Source: Neisseria animaloris
GTDB taxonomy: Bacteria > Pseudomonadota > Gammaproteobacteria > Burkholderiales > Neisseriaceae
DNA: 64,000 nucleotides
NCBI RefSeq assembly: GCF_900637855.1
Contig: NZ_LR134440.1
Location: 1,054,001-1,118,000, forward strand
Reading direction: 5' to 3'
In this document: positions 1-9,291 of the stretch, piece after piece
Layout: each line of letters opens with the position of its first letter
How positions within the stretch are numbered: position 1 is the stretch's first letter
Translations under genes and position numbers: made by a program
Notes under the pieces: generated by a model
What the model was told of the DNA's origin: nothing
What the model saw: the letters and a program-made list of their open reading frames with translations, nothing else
Database searches by the model: none

Positions 1-1136
1 ACGCTGCGGGCGCGGATGCCGATCAGCAGTTGTGCGGGCTGTGTCTGCAATTCGTTTTTTAAGACGGCCACGGCATCGCGGCTGTCGGCGGTGCCTTTGT
101 CGAGCCAATCTTGTCCTAAGATGTGTTTGAACCATGTTTTGTCGGGCCATTCGGCATCGAGCATCACGGCCCATTTGGGGGATTGGTTGAGGCTGATTTT
201 GGGGGCGACGGCGGTAACGGTTTCGCTTTGGGTGTCGGCATCGACAACGCGCTGCTGCCATTGTTGGATGATTTGTTGGTAATAGGGTTTTTCAAGCGGC
301 AGCGGGCTTTGGGTGCGGCGGGAAAGGATTTTGCACACGAGCCATGCGGCGAAGCGCGGCAGCAGGCCGTAGCAGATGATGCTGCCGATTAAGAGGCCGC
401 CCCATTGTCGGGAGGCGGTGATGTCGTTGTTCAGACGGCTGTTTAAGACGGCCTCGGTATCGGGCACGGGAAAGCCGAGTCTGGCGGGCAGCCATGATAA
501 AACCTGCACGGCTTTGACGAAGGTGCCGTCACTCAACAGGGTGCTTTCCCAATTGAAGGTGTATTGGCGCACGGTGAGCAGCAGCACGACGGCTGCGAGC
601 ATGCCGAGCAGGGTGGCCAGCCACAGACGGTGGGTGGTTTGACCGATCAGCCAGCGGGTGGCGGGCTTGCTCCATTCGTCGCTATACAGGCGCAGGATGG
701 CTTGGTTAACGGGGTCTTTGCCGCGTATCCACATGGCGGGATTGGCAAAAAAACCGTTGGGTTTAAAGCGCATGCCTACGGCGACAAGCCACACCAGCAG
801 CATTAAGGTATGCAAACCTAGCACACCTGCCAACACGAAAAAGAAGTTCAGCCCCGATTGCTGCATTAGGGTAAAGGTGCCGAGAAACCCACTTACCAGC
901 CAAAACACGGTAGCCGCCAGCAGCAGCCATGCAAACAGGCTGCGGACGCGGGCAAGGCTGTCTTGCAGCTTGTGGTCGCTGTCGATCATTTCGGCGCGGC
1001 GGTTGAGTTTGGTTTCGGAATTGCCGTCGGCGTGGCGCAGGGCTTCGGTAATGGGTTGCGGGTCGGCAGGGAAAATGTAGCTGCGTTCCTGAAGCAGGCG
1101 CACGAGTTCGGTAAGCTGGCGGTGTGGGTTGAGCAT
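1..1136 (-). CDS. DUF2868 domain membrane protein (3' end beyond window)
   Basis: An open frame runs leftward from an ATG at 1136-1134 to the window edge without a stop, giving about 378 residues of a truncated gene. The N-terminus is soluble and charged. Two hydrophobic segments follow at about residues 67-87 and 95-118, and another near 185-205; the rest is cytoplasmic-looking. This layout matches the DUF2868 family, which in proteobacteria usually sits next to a DUF3482 GTPase gene; any such partner would lie left of the window. Function is unknown. In-frame DUS-like sequence is present near 430-450. The family call rests on overall resemblance, not on a catalytic motif. Confidence 0.75.
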   Translation of the reverse strand, partial: MLNPHRQLTELVRLLQERSYIFPADPQPITEALRHADGNSETKLNRRAEMIDSDHKLQDSLARVRSLFAWLLLAATVFWLVSGFLGTFTLMQQSGLNFFFVLAGVLGLHTLMLLVWLVAVGMRFKPNGFFANPAMWIRGKDPVNQAILRLYSDEWSKPATRWLIGQTTHRLWLATLLGMLAAVVLLLTVRQYTFNWESTLLSDGTFVKAVQVLSWLPARLGFPVPDTEAVLNSRLNNDITASRQWGGLLIGSIICYGLLPRFAAWLVCKILSRRTQSPLPLEKPYYQQIIQQWQQRVVDADTQSETVTAVAPKISLNQSPKWAVMLDAEWPDKTWFKHILGQDWLDKGTADSRDAVAVLKNELQTQPAQLLIGIRARS

Positions 1137-1270
1137 AGAAAATGAAGAGGCTGTTTGAAAATAAGGCGTTATTTTAGCATAGGCCGCTTTTCAGACGGCC
1201 TTATGGCAAATGCGGTGTAAATTTAGTATGCTAGCGCGTAGACATAAAGATAAAGAAGGAGAAACAGACC

Positions 1271-2329
1271 ATGAGCGCTATCCACCACCTCTCTCTCGGC
1301 CTGCTGGCCGGTGCAGCATCATTCACCGTTTGGGCTGATCACATGCCGGCCGAAGAGCCGGTTTCAGCGAAAACGCAAGCCGTCTCGGAACAACAACCGG
1401 TTTATGTGCCGGTTACCCGCTCCGCCCCTGCCGAAGAGCAGGAACAACACAATACTTGGGTGGACAGAAGGCATAAAGACATCCGCATCACTCTGAGCGG
1501 CTGGGCGCATAATATGGACGACTGGTTCGGCGACCCCGATCCCGACAACCCCGCTACTGCCAACCTGCGCCTGATCGTTGATACCTCATGGAACAAACAC
1601 GACGATTTTTCCGTCAAGCCCCGTGTTCGCGGCAAAGTGAAGCTGCCCGTGCTGCAAAAACGCCTGAACGTGGTATTCGGTGATGATTCGTTGGACAGTG
1701 AGCCGCAGCAAACAGGTCATCTATACGACGAAACCGTTCAAAACCGCCAAAAAACCTTCAGCAAAACCGAAACCCGTGAGAGCAACTCATCTCTTGCACT
1801 ACGCTGGTCAGACATCGGCAAATACACCGGCATAGACACCGATGCCGATATCGGTATCCGCTCCGGCGACGATTTATATGTGCGTTTGAAAGGCAGTAAA
1901 GATTGGGATTTAGGCAACGATTTCAGCACCCGCGTCGAACAAATTTACCGCTACGGCCTCAAAAGCGAACACCACACCCGCACCACTTGGGAAGTGCGCC
2001 ACGGCAAAGCCGGCAAACCGTTTATCGCCAACCACTTGAATATCGAATACAACCACAAAGACCAAGACGAACATTGGACATGGGGCAACAGCCTCTACCG
2101 CCAACACGATTTTCCCAATCACAAACGCCTGAACTACGGCATCTACACGGGCGGCGACATCAAAAACAAAAAGGTAAAACTCAACAGCTACGGCCCGTTT
2201 GCAGGCTGGCGGCAACCGGTTTGGCGCGAATGGCTGTTTGTTCAACCCGAAATCAATTATCTCAATAACCGCAAAGAAAACCGTAAACACCATGCGGGAG
2301 TATTGGTGCGTATGGAAGCGTTATTTTAA
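1271..2329 (+). CDS. Predicted outer-membrane beta-barrel protein, unknown function
   Basis: A 352-residue protein with a strong ribosome site (AAGGAG, 8 nt before ATG). A signal peptide of about 22 residues ends at VWA before DHMPAEE. The mature part starts with a proline/glutamate-rich linker (about 23-60). It then shows alternating polar/hydrophobic stretches rich in Tyr, Trp, Arg and Asp, and ends in Phe (MEALF), the usual last residue of outer-membrane barrels recognised by BamA. I do not recognise the family. It is a single-gene unit with its own terminator at 2354-2390, unlinked in transcription to efeU. The barrel call is inferred from composition and C-terminus only. Confidence 0.6.
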   Translation: MSAIHHLSLGLLAGAASFTVWADHMPAEEPVSAKTQAVSEQQPVYVPVTRSAPAEEQEQHNTWVDRRHKDIRITLSGWAHNMDDWFGDPDPDNPATANLRLIVDTSWNKHDDFSVKPRVRGKVKLPVLQKRLNVVFGDDSLDSEPQQTGHLYDETVQNRQKTFSKTETRESNSSLALRWSDIGKYTGIDTDADIGIRSGDDLYVRLKGSKDWDLGNDFSTRVEQIYRYGLKSEHHTRTTWEVRHGKAGKPFIANHLNIEYNHKDQDEHWTWGNSLYRQHDFPNHKRLNYGIYTGGDIKNKKVKLNSYGPFAGWRQPVWREWLFVQPEINYLNNRKENRKHHAGVLVRMEALF

Positions 2330-2353
2330 ATCGCATTGGTTTTCCCACTTGAT

Positions 2354-2390
2354 ATCCGGCAAGGCATCCGCTTGACCTTGCCGGATTTAT
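2354..2390 (+). terminator. Intrinsic terminator after the barrel gene
   Basis: An 11-bp perfect stem (ATCCGGCAAGG / CCTTGCCGGAT) is followed by a T-rich stretch, 25 bp after the stop codon. It is one of few terminators in the window not built from DUS pairs. Confidence 0.8.
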
Positions 2391-2504
2391 TTCTATTATA
2401 TCCCTGTGTATTTCCGATTCCCTTAACCCTCTGAAGCAAACTATCCCTTATCAAATTAATATCTAAATATTCACGGAACCAACACTCATCCCATCTTTCA
2501 AACC

Positions 2505-2530
2505 AATAATAAAAACGATTTGCATTATTA
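2505..2530 (+). promoter_or_regulatory. Possible Fur-binding site upstream of efeU
   Basis: An AT-rich segment containing ATAATA, GATTTGCATTATT and flanking A runs lies about 50-75 bp before efeU. It resembles Fur boxes built from NATWAT hexamers, and efeUOB is Fur-regulated in other bacteria. The match is imperfect; this is a candidate only. Confidence 0.3.
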
Positions 2531-2579
2531 AAAAAATAAGCATATAACCCGATAACAATCTCCCCCCAAGAATGAAATT

Positions 2580-3416
2580 ATGTTGATTGCTTTTCTGATT
2601 ATGCTTCGCGAAGGCATTGAAGCAGCTTTGATTGTGGGTATCGTTGCCGGATTTCTGCACCAGTCGGGCAACAGTCATTTAATGCCCAAAGTGTGGCTGG
2701 GCGTGCTGTTAGCCGCGTTGATGTGCTTGATTCTCGGATACGGTATCCATACCGCCACCGGCGAAATTCCGCAAAAACAGCAGGAATTGGTCGTCGGCAT
2801 CATCGGACTGGTAGCCGTTGCCATGCTGACTTACATGATTTTATGGATGCAGAAAGCGGCGCGCTCCATGAAGCAGCATCTGCACGATTCGGTTCAGACG
2901 GCCTTAAACCGCAGCAGCGGGCAAGGCTGGGCATTGGTGGGTATGGCTTTTTTGGCGGTAGCCCGCGAAGGTTTGGAGAGCGTGTTTTTCCTGCTTGCCG
3001 TATTCCAACAAAGCCCGAGTTGGCACATGCCGGCAGGTGCGGTGCTGGGGCTGGCGGCAGCCGTTGTAATCGGCATGTTGGTTTATCAGGGCGGTATGCG
3101 CCTGAATCTGGCGAAATTTTTCCGCTGGACGGGCGTTTTTCTGATTTTTGTGGCCGCCGGACTGCTCGCCGGTTCGCTACGTGCGCTGCATGAAGCGGGC
3201 GTATGGAACCGGCTGCAAACCATCGTTTTCGACATTTCCCATATCCTGCACGAAGACAGCCCGCTGGGCGTATTGCTCGGCGGCTTTTTCGGCTATACCG
3301 ACCACCCCACGCAGGGCGAAGTTTTGGTGTGGCTGCTCTACCTGATTCCCGTGATGTATTGGTTTTTACGCGGCAGCTCACCGGCTGCAGCTGTTGGAAA
3401 ATCCCCAGTAAATTGA
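2580..3416 (+). CDS. efeU: FTR1-family ferrous iron permease EfeU
   Basis: A 278-residue inner-membrane protein with seven predicted helices. Both hallmark REXXE iron-translocation motifs are visible: REGIE at residues 10-14 and REGLE at 129-133. It imports iron oxidised or handed over by the periplasmic partners EfeO and EfeB, whose genes follow directly (14-bp gap to efeO). Length matches the family (about 270-280). Full-length and intact. A possible Fur box lies upstream. Confidence 0.95.
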   Translation: MLIAFLIMLREGIEAALIVGIVAGFLHQSGNSHLMPKVWLGVLLAALMCLILGYGIHTATGEIPQKQQELVVGIIGLVAVAMLTYMILWMQKAARSMKQHLHDSVQTALNRSSGQGWALVGMAFLAVAREGLESVFFLLAVFQQSPSWHMPAGAVLGLAAAVVIGMLVYQGGMRLNLAKFFRWTGVFLIFVAAGLLAGSLRALHEAGVWNRLQTIVFDISHILHEDSPLGVLLGGFFGYTDHPTQGEVLVWLLYLIPVMYWFLRGSSPAAAVGKSPVN

Positions 3417-3430
3417 GAAAGAGGTAAAAC

Positions 3431-4600
3431 ATGAAGAAACTGAACCTAACCGCTTTATCCGTATTGATCGCGCTCGGCCTTTCCGCCTGCCAACCGCCCG
3501 AAGCCGAAAAAACCGCTGCGCCCGCATCCGGCGCACCGGCCGAAGCCAAAGCGCAAGACGGCAGCTTCAATATGGCGGTTAACGATGAAAAATGCGAACC
3601 GATGGAACTCACCGTGCCCAGCGGCGAAGTGGTGTTCAACATTAAAAACAACAGCAGCCGCAAGCTCGAATGGGAAATCTTAAAAGGCGTGATGGTGGTG
3701 GACGAACGTGAAAACATCGCCCCCGGCCTTGCCGACAAAATGACCGTTACCCTGCTGCCCGGCGAATACGAAATGACCTGCGGCCTGCTCAACAACCCGC
3801 GCGGCAAACTCACCGTAACCGACAGCGGCTTCAAACAGGCGGGCGGCGAAGCGGATATGGCCAAACTCGCCCAACCGCTGGCCGACTATAAAACCTATGT
3901 CCAACAGGAAGCCGACCAATTGGTAAGCAAAACCGCCGCTTTTGTTGCCGCCGTGAAAGCGGGCGAAACCGACAAAGCCAAAGCCATGTTTGCCGACACC
4001 CGTACCCACTACGAGCGCATCGAACCGATTGCCGAGCTGTTTAACGAACTCGACCCCGCTATCGACGCGCGTGAAGACGACTTTAAAGCCGGCCCCAAAG
4101 ACCCAGCCTTCAGCGGCTTCCACCGCATCGAACACGCCTTGTGGATCGAAAAAACCACCAAAGGCGTTGAAGCCGTGGCCGACAAGCTCGAACAAGACGT
4201 GAAAAAACTCAAGCAGGAAATCGACGTGCTGACCTTCCCGCCCAACAAAGTAGTCGGTGGTGCGGCAGAGCTGGTTGAAGAAGTGGCCAACAGCAAAATC
4301 AGCGGCGAAGAAGACCGTTACAGCCACACCGACTTGAGCGACTTCAACGCCAATATGGAAGGCGCACAAAAAATCGTTGCTCTGTTCCACCCGCTGATTG
4401 CCGAAAAAAACAAAGCTCTGCTGGATAACGTCGATGCCAACTTCAAAGCCGTGAACGACATTTTGGCGAAATACAAAACCGCCGACGGCTTTGCAACCTA
4501 CGACAAGCTTACAGAAGCCGACCGTAAAACCTTACAAGCACCGATTAACGCCTTGGCCGAAGACTTAGCCAAACTTCGCGGCACACTCGGCCTTAACTGA
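3431..4600 (+). CDS. efeO: Iron uptake lipoprotein EfeO (cupredoxin + M75 domains)
   Basis: 389 residues. The leader ends in the lipobox LSAC (Cys20), so the protein is probably lipid-anchored, whereas E. coli EfeO is soluble. A cupredoxin-like domain spans about 48-131. An imelysin/M75 peptidase-like domain spans about 145-385 and carries the metal-binding HxxE signature HRIE at 231-234. The role is periplasmic binding of iron for EfeU. Second gene of efeUOB; ribosome site AGAAAGAGG precedes the ATG. The EfeO_I cupredoxin domain may also bind copper. Confidence 0.93.
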   Translation: MKKLNLTALSVLIALGLSACQPPEAEKTAAPASGAPAEAKAQDGSFNMAVNDEKCEPMELTVPSGEVVFNIKNNSSRKLEWEILKGVMVVDERENIAPGLADKMTVTLLPGEYEMTCGLLNNPRGKLTVTDSGFKQAGGEADMAKLAQPLADYKTYVQQEADQLVSKTAAFVAAVKAGETDKAKAMFADTRTHYERIEPIAELFNELDPAIDAREDDFKAGPKDPAFSGFHRIEHALWIEKTTKGVEAVADKLEQDVKKLKQEIDVLTFPPNKVVGGAAELVEEVANSKISGEEDRYSHTDLSDFNANMEGAQKIVALFHPLIAEKNKALLDNVDANFKAVNDILAKYKTADGFATYDKLTEADRKTLQAPINALAEDLAKLRGTLGLN

Positions 4601-4618
4601 TTTCTGTTTCATCAACCC

Positions 4619-4658
4619 TTTTCAGACGGCCTCAGTACATCAAAAGGCCGTCTGAAAA
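4619..4658 (+). terminator. Inverted DUS pair between efeO and efeB
   Basis: Two opposed AG-DUS copies with 14-bp arms and a 12-nt loop, within the efeO-efeB gap. Because it lies inside an apparent operon it may reduce efeB expression relative to efeUO, or efeB may have its own promoter. Confidence 0.55.
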
Positions 4659-4679
4659 CATTAATGTAACAAAACCATC

Positions 4680-5957
4680 ATGAACAACGACAACCAATCC
4701 CCTATCCAACCCGAAAAACGTACCTTCCTCAAAGCCGCCGTTGCCGCGGCCGCCACCGGTGCTGTCGCTGCCGCGGGCGGTTTCACATGGGGCGAGAAAA
4801 AAGGCCGCAACGAAGAGAAAGCCGCACTCATGCAGCATTCCACAGAAAGCTACAACTGCTACGGCCAACATCAGGCAGGCATCACCACCCCGCACCAACA
4901 ATTCGGCATCATGGCTGCTTTCGACGTGCTCGCCAAAACCCCGAAAGAATTGGAAAAACTATTCCGCATCATCACCAGCCGCATCGAATTTCTCACCCAA
5001 GGAGGCGAACTGCAAGACGGCGATGCCAAACTGCCGCCTTCGGGCAGCGGCATACTCGGCAAAATCATCCGCCCCGACGGGCTAACCGTTACCCTGAGCG
5101 TCGGAGCCAGCCTGTTTGACCAACGCTTCGGGCTGGCCGCCAAAAAACCCAAACACCTGCAGGAAATGAAAGACTTCTTCAACGACAAACTGCAAGCCGA
5201 ATGGAGCGACGGCGACCTCAGCCTGCAAATCTGTGCCTTTACCCCCGAAACCTGCCAAAACGCCCTGCGCGACATCATCAAAAACACCGCGCAATACGCC
5301 ATCATCCGCTGGAGCATAGACGGCTTCCTACCCAAATCCGAACCCGGTTCCGCCGCCCGCAACCTGCTCGGCTTCCACGACGGCACTGCCAACCCCAACG
5401 TAGCCGACCCCAAAACCGCCGATCAGGTGCTATGGACGGGCATCGCCGCCAACAGCTTGGACGAACCCGCGTGGACGAAAAACGGCAGCTACCAAGCCGT
5501 GCGCATCATCCGCCATTTCGTCGAATTTTGGGACAGAACACCGCTGCAAGAGCAAGAAAGTATTTTCGGACGCGAAAAATACAGCGGCGCACCCTTGGGC
5601 ATGAAATATGAAAACGACGTTCCCGATTACAGCAAAGACCCCGAAGGCGAAGTGATTCCGAAAGACAGCCACATACGCGTCGCCAACCCGCGCGACCCCG
5701 AATTTATGAAGAAACACCAACTGTTCAGACGGCCTTACAACTATTCGCGCGGCCTCTCCAAAGCCAGCCAACTCGATGTCGGCTTGGTGTTTATCTGCTA
5801 TCAGGCCAATCTGGAAGACGGCTTCATCTTCGTGCAAAAACTGCTCGATACCGAACCGCTGGAAGAATACATCAGCCCCTTCGGCGGCGGCTATTTCTTC
5901 ACGCTGCCGGGCGTTGAAAAAGGCGGCTTCTTCGGCCAAAGCCTCTTAGATATTTGA
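4680..5957 (+). CDS. efeB: Deferrochelatase/DyP-type heme peroxidase EfeB
   Basis: 425 residues. A Tat-type leader is present, but the twin arginines are KR (KRTFLK, residues 13-18), followed by an Ala-rich hydrophobic stretch. The DyP signature GFHDG occurs at 231-235 and the proximal heme ligand is probably His331 (SHIRVANPR). EfeB oxidises ferrous iron or extracts iron from heme in the periplasm for EfeU. Third gene of efeUOB. A Lys-Arg pair is tolerated in some Tat substrates; export by Tat is therefore likely rather than certain. Confidence 0.93.
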   Translation: MNNDNQSPIQPEKRTFLKAAVAAAATGAVAAAGGFTWGEKKGRNEEKAALMQHSTESYNCYGQHQAGITTPHQQFGIMAAFDVLAKTPKELEKLFRIITSRIEFLTQGGELQDGDAKLPPSGSGILGKIIRPDGLTVTLSVGASLFDQRFGLAAKKPKHLQEMKDFFNDKLQAEWSDGDLSLQICAFTPETCQNALRDIIKNTAQYAIIRWSIDGFLPKSEPGSAARNLLGFHDGTANPNVADPKTADQVLWTGIAANSLDEPAWTKNGSYQAVRIIRHFVEFWDRTPLQEQESIFGREKYSGAPLGMKYENDVPDYSKDPEGEVIPKDSHIRVANPRDPEFMKKHQLFRRPYNYSRGLSKASQLDVGLVFICYQANLEDGFIFVQKLLDTEPLEEYISPFGGGYFFTLPGVEKGGFFGQSLLDI

Positions 5958-5977
5958 TTTGCTTTCAGGCCGGATAA

Positions 5978-6015
5978 CTTGAGGCCGTCTGAAAAACTTT
6001 TCAGACGGCCTCAAG
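5978..6015. terminator. Bidirectional DUS-pair terminator, efeB / symporter
   Basis: An 18-bp perfect inverted repeat (DUS pair extended by CTTG/CAAG) lies between the convergent efeB and symporter genes, so it can end transcription from both sides. Confidence 0.75.
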
Positions 6016-6043
6016 GATGAAGGTACCTTCGATAATGATTGAT

Positions 6044-7462
6044 TTACAGATGCTCTTGATAAGGGTAAGACAATTCCTGCCCTGCTTTTTTCTGACGCAG
6101 ATAATCGTCAAACACTTCCCGTACTTCCTTACGCAATAAAAACAGCGCAATCAAGTTCGGAATCACCATAAAGCCGTTGAACATATCCGACATATTCCAA
6201 ACCAGATCCACCTTGCCCAGCGTGCCGAGCACAATCGCCGTCAGCACCAGCAGGCGGTATACGCTCAGGTATTTGTTTTTAAACAGATAGCGGATATTCG
6301 ATTCGCCGAAATAATACCAACCGATGATGGTGGTGAACGCAAAGAAAGTCAAACACACGGCCAGCAGTTTTTGGCCGAAGCTGCCGAATGCAATATTGAA
6401 GGCTTCCTGCGTAACCGCCGCGCCTTTCAAACCGAGCAGGTTGGCATCGGTAAGCAAAATAATCAACGCCGTGGCGGTGCACACCAGAATCGTGTCGATA
6501 AACACCCCTACAAAAGCCGCCATCCCCTGCTGAACGGGATGTTTCACATCGGCGGTGGCATGGGCATGCGGAGTGGAGCCCATACCCGCCTCATTGGAAA
6601 ACAAACCGCGCGCCACACCGTAACGAACGGCTTCGCGCATACCGATACCGGCCAAGCCGCCTCCCAATGCGGCGGGGCTGAACGCCGCCGTAAAAATATG
6701 CTGGATCATCGGCACGATATGGTTTGAAAAGCGGAATAAAATCACAATCGCGCACAAAATATACACTATCGCCATAAACGGCACGACCAACTGGGTAACT
6801 TTGGCAATACGGGTTACGCCGCCCATGATGATCATGCCTGCCAAAACAGCCAGCATGATTCCCACCGCCAGCGACGGAATGTCAAACGCCACCGTTACCG
6901 CCGAAGCAATCGAGTTTGCCTGCGTTGCATTGCCGATAAAACCGAGTGCCAGAATAATCGCCACCGAGAAAATCCCGGCCAGCACTTTGGCCGCGGACGA
7001 ACCGATTTTCGACGGCAGCCCGCGTGAAATGTAAAACGCAGGGCCGCCGATATATTTGCCGTGGCTGACGATGCGGTATTTCTGCGCCAGCACTGCTTCG
7101 GAAAAAATGGTCGACATGCCGAGCAATGCCGAGAGCCACATCCAGAAAATCGCCCCCGGCCCGCCGGCCGTAATCGCCGTGGCCACGCCCGCCACATTGC
7201 CCGTGCCGATCTGTGCCGACACCGCTACCGCAAGCGCTTGAAATTGCGACAGCGATTTGTGGTCTTTTTCCCCGTCTTGCTTTTTAAACAACCCGCCGAA
7301 CACCATTTTCACCGCCGTACCGAATTTAGCAATCTGCGGCGCACCGAGATACACGGTAAAAAACAAACCGATGCCCAACAAGGCATAAATCAAAAGATAA
7401 TCCCACAGCACTGAATTGACGGCATTCACTACCGAGGACAACATCTCTTCCATACTTTTCAT
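6044..7462 (-). CDS. Sodium:alanine/glycine symporter, AGCS family
   Basis: 472 residues with about 10-11 hydrophobic helices. Family signatures include AVAVSAQIGTGNVAGVATAI near residues 75-95 and SNEAGMGSTPHAHATAD near 290-305. It couples uptake of alanine or glycine to sodium. The start MKSMEEML follows the usual short amphipathic N-terminus of the family. Monocistronic and divergent from yebC. A glycine-type riboswitch was looked for in the leader and not seen. Exact substrate cannot be read from sequence. Confidence 0.9.
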   Translation of the reverse strand: MKSMEEMLSSVVNAVNSVLWDYLLIYALLGIGLFFTVYLGAPQIAKFGTAVKMVFGGLFKKQDGEKDHKSLSQFQALAVAVSAQIGTGNVAGVATAITAGGPGAIFWMWLSALLGMSTIFSEAVLAQKYRIVSHGKYIGGPAFYISRGLPSKIGSSAAKVLAGIFSVAIILALGFIGNATQANSIASAVTVAFDIPSLAVGIMLAVLAGMIIMGGVTRIAKVTQLVVPFMAIVYILCAIVILFRFSNHIVPMIQHIFTAAFSPAALGGGLAGIGMREAVRYGVARGLFSNEAGMGSTPHAHATADVKHPVQQGMAAFVGVFIDTILVCTATALIILLTDANLLGLKGAAVTQEAFNIAFGSFGQKLLAVCLTFFAFTTIIGWYYFGESNIRYLFKNKYLSVYRLLVLTAIVLGTLGKVDLVWNMSDMFNGFMVIPNLIALFLLRKEVREVFDDYLRQKKAGQELSYPYQEHL

Positions 7463-7621
7463 CTCCGCGATACATCAAACAGCTAATCACACTGCCTTTT
7501 CCGCTTACAGCAAAAAAAGCAAGTAATCATACCTTAAATTTACCCCTCTGCGGCACCGATCCGGCAAAGCTTGATTTATAACAGCCTCCCTACTTTACCG
7601 TCAGCATCCGGCTTATCCGCC

Positions 7622-7660
7622 CGCACAGGCCGTCTGAAAACTTTTCAGACGGCCTGTGCG
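7622..7660. repeat. Perfect DUS palindrome between divergent genes
   Basis: A 39-bp near-perfect palindrome (CGCACAGGCCGTCTGAAAA and its complement around one central base). It lies upstream of both the symporter and yebC, not downstream of any gene, so it is not an ordinary terminator. Confidence 0.8.
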
Positions 7661-7684
7661 CTGCATTCCTCCCCAAATCTTTTG

Positions 7685-7693
7685 TGCTAAAAT
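7685..7693 (+). promoter_or_regulatory. Extended -10 element of yebC promoter
   Basis: TGCTAAAAT fits an extended -10 (TGnTAnnAT) 66 bp before the chosen yebC start. No good -35 is visible. It implies that the in-frame ATG at 7692 would be too close to the transcript start, supporting the downstream start at 7759. Confidence 0.45.
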
Positions 7694-7758
7694 GCACGCC
7701 TCAAAATTACCCGCCCGCCCTGTTTACCGCAGGAGCGGCATTGAAAGGACAAACCAAT

Positions 7759-8487
7759 ATGGCAGGCCATAGCAAGTGGGCGAACATCCGCCACAAAAAA
7801 GAACGTCAAGATGCCAAACGCGGCAAGATTTTCACCCGTCTGATTAAAGAAATCACCGTAGCAGCCAAAATGGGCGGCGGCGATCCCGCATCCAATCCCC
7901 GCCTGCGCTTGGCAATGGACAAAGCATTCGACAACAACATGCCCAAAGACAACGTGCAACGTGCCATCGACAAAGGCACGGGCAATTTGGAAGGCGCGGA
8001 ATACGTCGAACTGCGCTACGAAGGCTACGGCATCGGCGGTGCCGCCTTGATGGTAGACTGTCTGACCGATAACAAAACCCGTACCGTTGCCGACGTACGC
8101 CACGCGTTCAACAAAAACGGCGGCAACCTCGGCACCGACGGCTGCGTGGCCTTCAACTTCGTACATCAGGGCTATCTGCTGTTCGCTCCGGGCGTAGACG
8201 AAGACGCATTAATGGAAGCGGCCCTCGAAGCCGGTGCGGAAGATGTAGTCACCAATAACGACGGTTCAATCGAAGTGATTACCGCCCCCAACGATTGGGC
8301 GGGCGTAAAAGCCGCTCTCGAAACGGCGGGTTTCAAATCGGAAGACGGCGACGTTACCATGCGCGCCCAAAACGAAACCGAATTGAGCGGCGAAGATGCA
8401 GAAAAGATGCAGAAGCTGATTGATGCTCTGGAAGATTTGGACGACGTACAAAACGTTTACACTTCGGCAGTATTAAATTTTGAATAA
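7759..8487 (+). CDS. yebC: YebC/PmpR-family transcriptional/translation regulator
   Basis: 242 residues starting [14 protein letters not shown], the near-invariant N-terminus of the family; an upstream in-frame ATG at 7684 is rejected because AAAGGAC precedes 7759 and homologues start here. Family members bind DNA as regulators, and recent work also ties them to relief of ribosome stalling at proline-rich sequence. Three-domain fold; length is typical (about 240-250). Monocistronic with terminator at 8537-8569. Confidence 0.93.
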   Translation: MAGHSKWANIRHKKERQDAKRGKIFTRLIKEITVAAKMGGGDPASNPRLRLAMDKAFDNNMPKDNVQRAIDKGTGNLEGAEYVELRYEGYGIGGAALMVDCLTDNKTRTVADVRHAFNKNGGNLGTDGCVAFNFVHQGYLLFAPGVDEDALMEAALEAGAEDVVTNNDGSIEVITAPNDWAGVKAALETAGFKSEDGDVTMRAQNETELSGEDAEKMQKLIDALEDLDDVQNVYTSAVLNFE

Positions 8488-8536
8488 TATTGTAAGTTTT
8501 CAGACGGCCTGAACGTCTAACTTACATTTAATCAAT

Positions 8537-8569
8537 AAAGCAGGTTTACAATAAGCCTGCTTTTTGTTT
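8537..8569 (+). terminator. Intrinsic terminator of yebC
   Basis: A 12-bp stem (AAAGCAGGTTTA / TAAGCCTGCTTT, one G-T pair) with a 3-nt loop and a following T run. Confidence 0.85.
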
Positions 8570-8624
8570 AACTTTTACCGTTCTACCTTATGCCTTTCAA
8601 ACATTTGCCACAAAAGGAGACGTT

Positions 8625-9104
8625 ATGAAACCCTTGAAAACAGCCCTTTACCTTATCGCCGCCATCACTTTGGCAGCTTGTACACATACTCCGCATACAG
8701 GCGAACATGCCGAATCATCCGCACCTACCATCCATTCCGTAGCCAGCCGTTACACTTTCAACGAAACCGTTTCCCGTTTGGAAAACACCATTAAAGCCAA
8801 AGGCATGGTTGTATTTACCGTTATCGACCACCAAGCCGCCGCACAAAAATACGGCCTGACCATGCAACCGGCCAAAGTGATAGTGTTCGGCCAGCCGAAA
8901 ATAGGTACGCCGCTAATGTTGAAAGACCCCGAATTCGCTCTGCAACTTCCCATGCGCGTACTGGTAACCGAAACCAACGGGCAAGTAAAAGCCGTATTTA
9001 CCGACATCCGCACCCTTATCCGCGGCAGCCACATCGAATACCGCGATGTAGAAAACACATTGGCTAATGCGGAAAAACTGATTCGGAAAACCGTTAGCGA
9101 ATAA
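8625..9104 (+). CDS. DUF302-domain lipoprotein
   Basis: 159 residues. A lipoprotein leader ends in LAAC (Cys22). A DUF302 domain covers about 45-130, recognisable from ETVSRLENTIKAKGMVVFTV at its start and the VIVFGQPKIGTPLM segment. DUF302 proteins are small alpha/beta proteins of unknown biochemical role, often periplasmic or membrane-anchored. Strong ribosome site AAAGGAG. Monocistronic. No catalytic residues can be assigned. Confidence 0.85.
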   Translation: MKPLKTALYLIAAITLAACTHTPHTGEHAESSAPTIHSVASRYTFNETVSRLENTIKAKGMVVFTVIDHQAAAQKYGLTMQPAKVIVFGQPKIGTPLMLKDPEFALQLPMRVLVTETNGQVKAVFTDIRTLIRGSHIEYRDVENTLANAEKLIRKTVSE

Positions 9105-9169
9105 TGTTTGATATATGCAAGACCGTCTGAAAACAAGTAACCCGAGTCTTGAAAATTAAACATTAAAAT

Positions 9170-9208
9170 CAAAAGGCCCGATTTCCGAGCAACAGGGAAA
9201 TCGGGCCT
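9170..9208 (-). terminator. Terminator of the MliC-like gene
   Basis: A 13-bp perfect stem (AGGCCCGATTTCC) is followed on the minus strand by TTTTGATTTTA. It lies about 85 bp past the stop of the minus-strand lipoprotein gene and can also act for the DUF302 gene. Confidence 0.7.
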
Positions 9209-9291
9209 GCAAAGAAATAATCAAACCGCCCGTTTTCCGGCAGCTTCATCCCAAAACCATCAGATGATTTTTAATATTTAGAAAAGATAAA

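Noticed and set aside
7463..7600. Glycine riboswitch in the leader of the sodium:alanine symporter
   Set aside because: None of the conserved glycine-aptamer words could be found on the minus strand.
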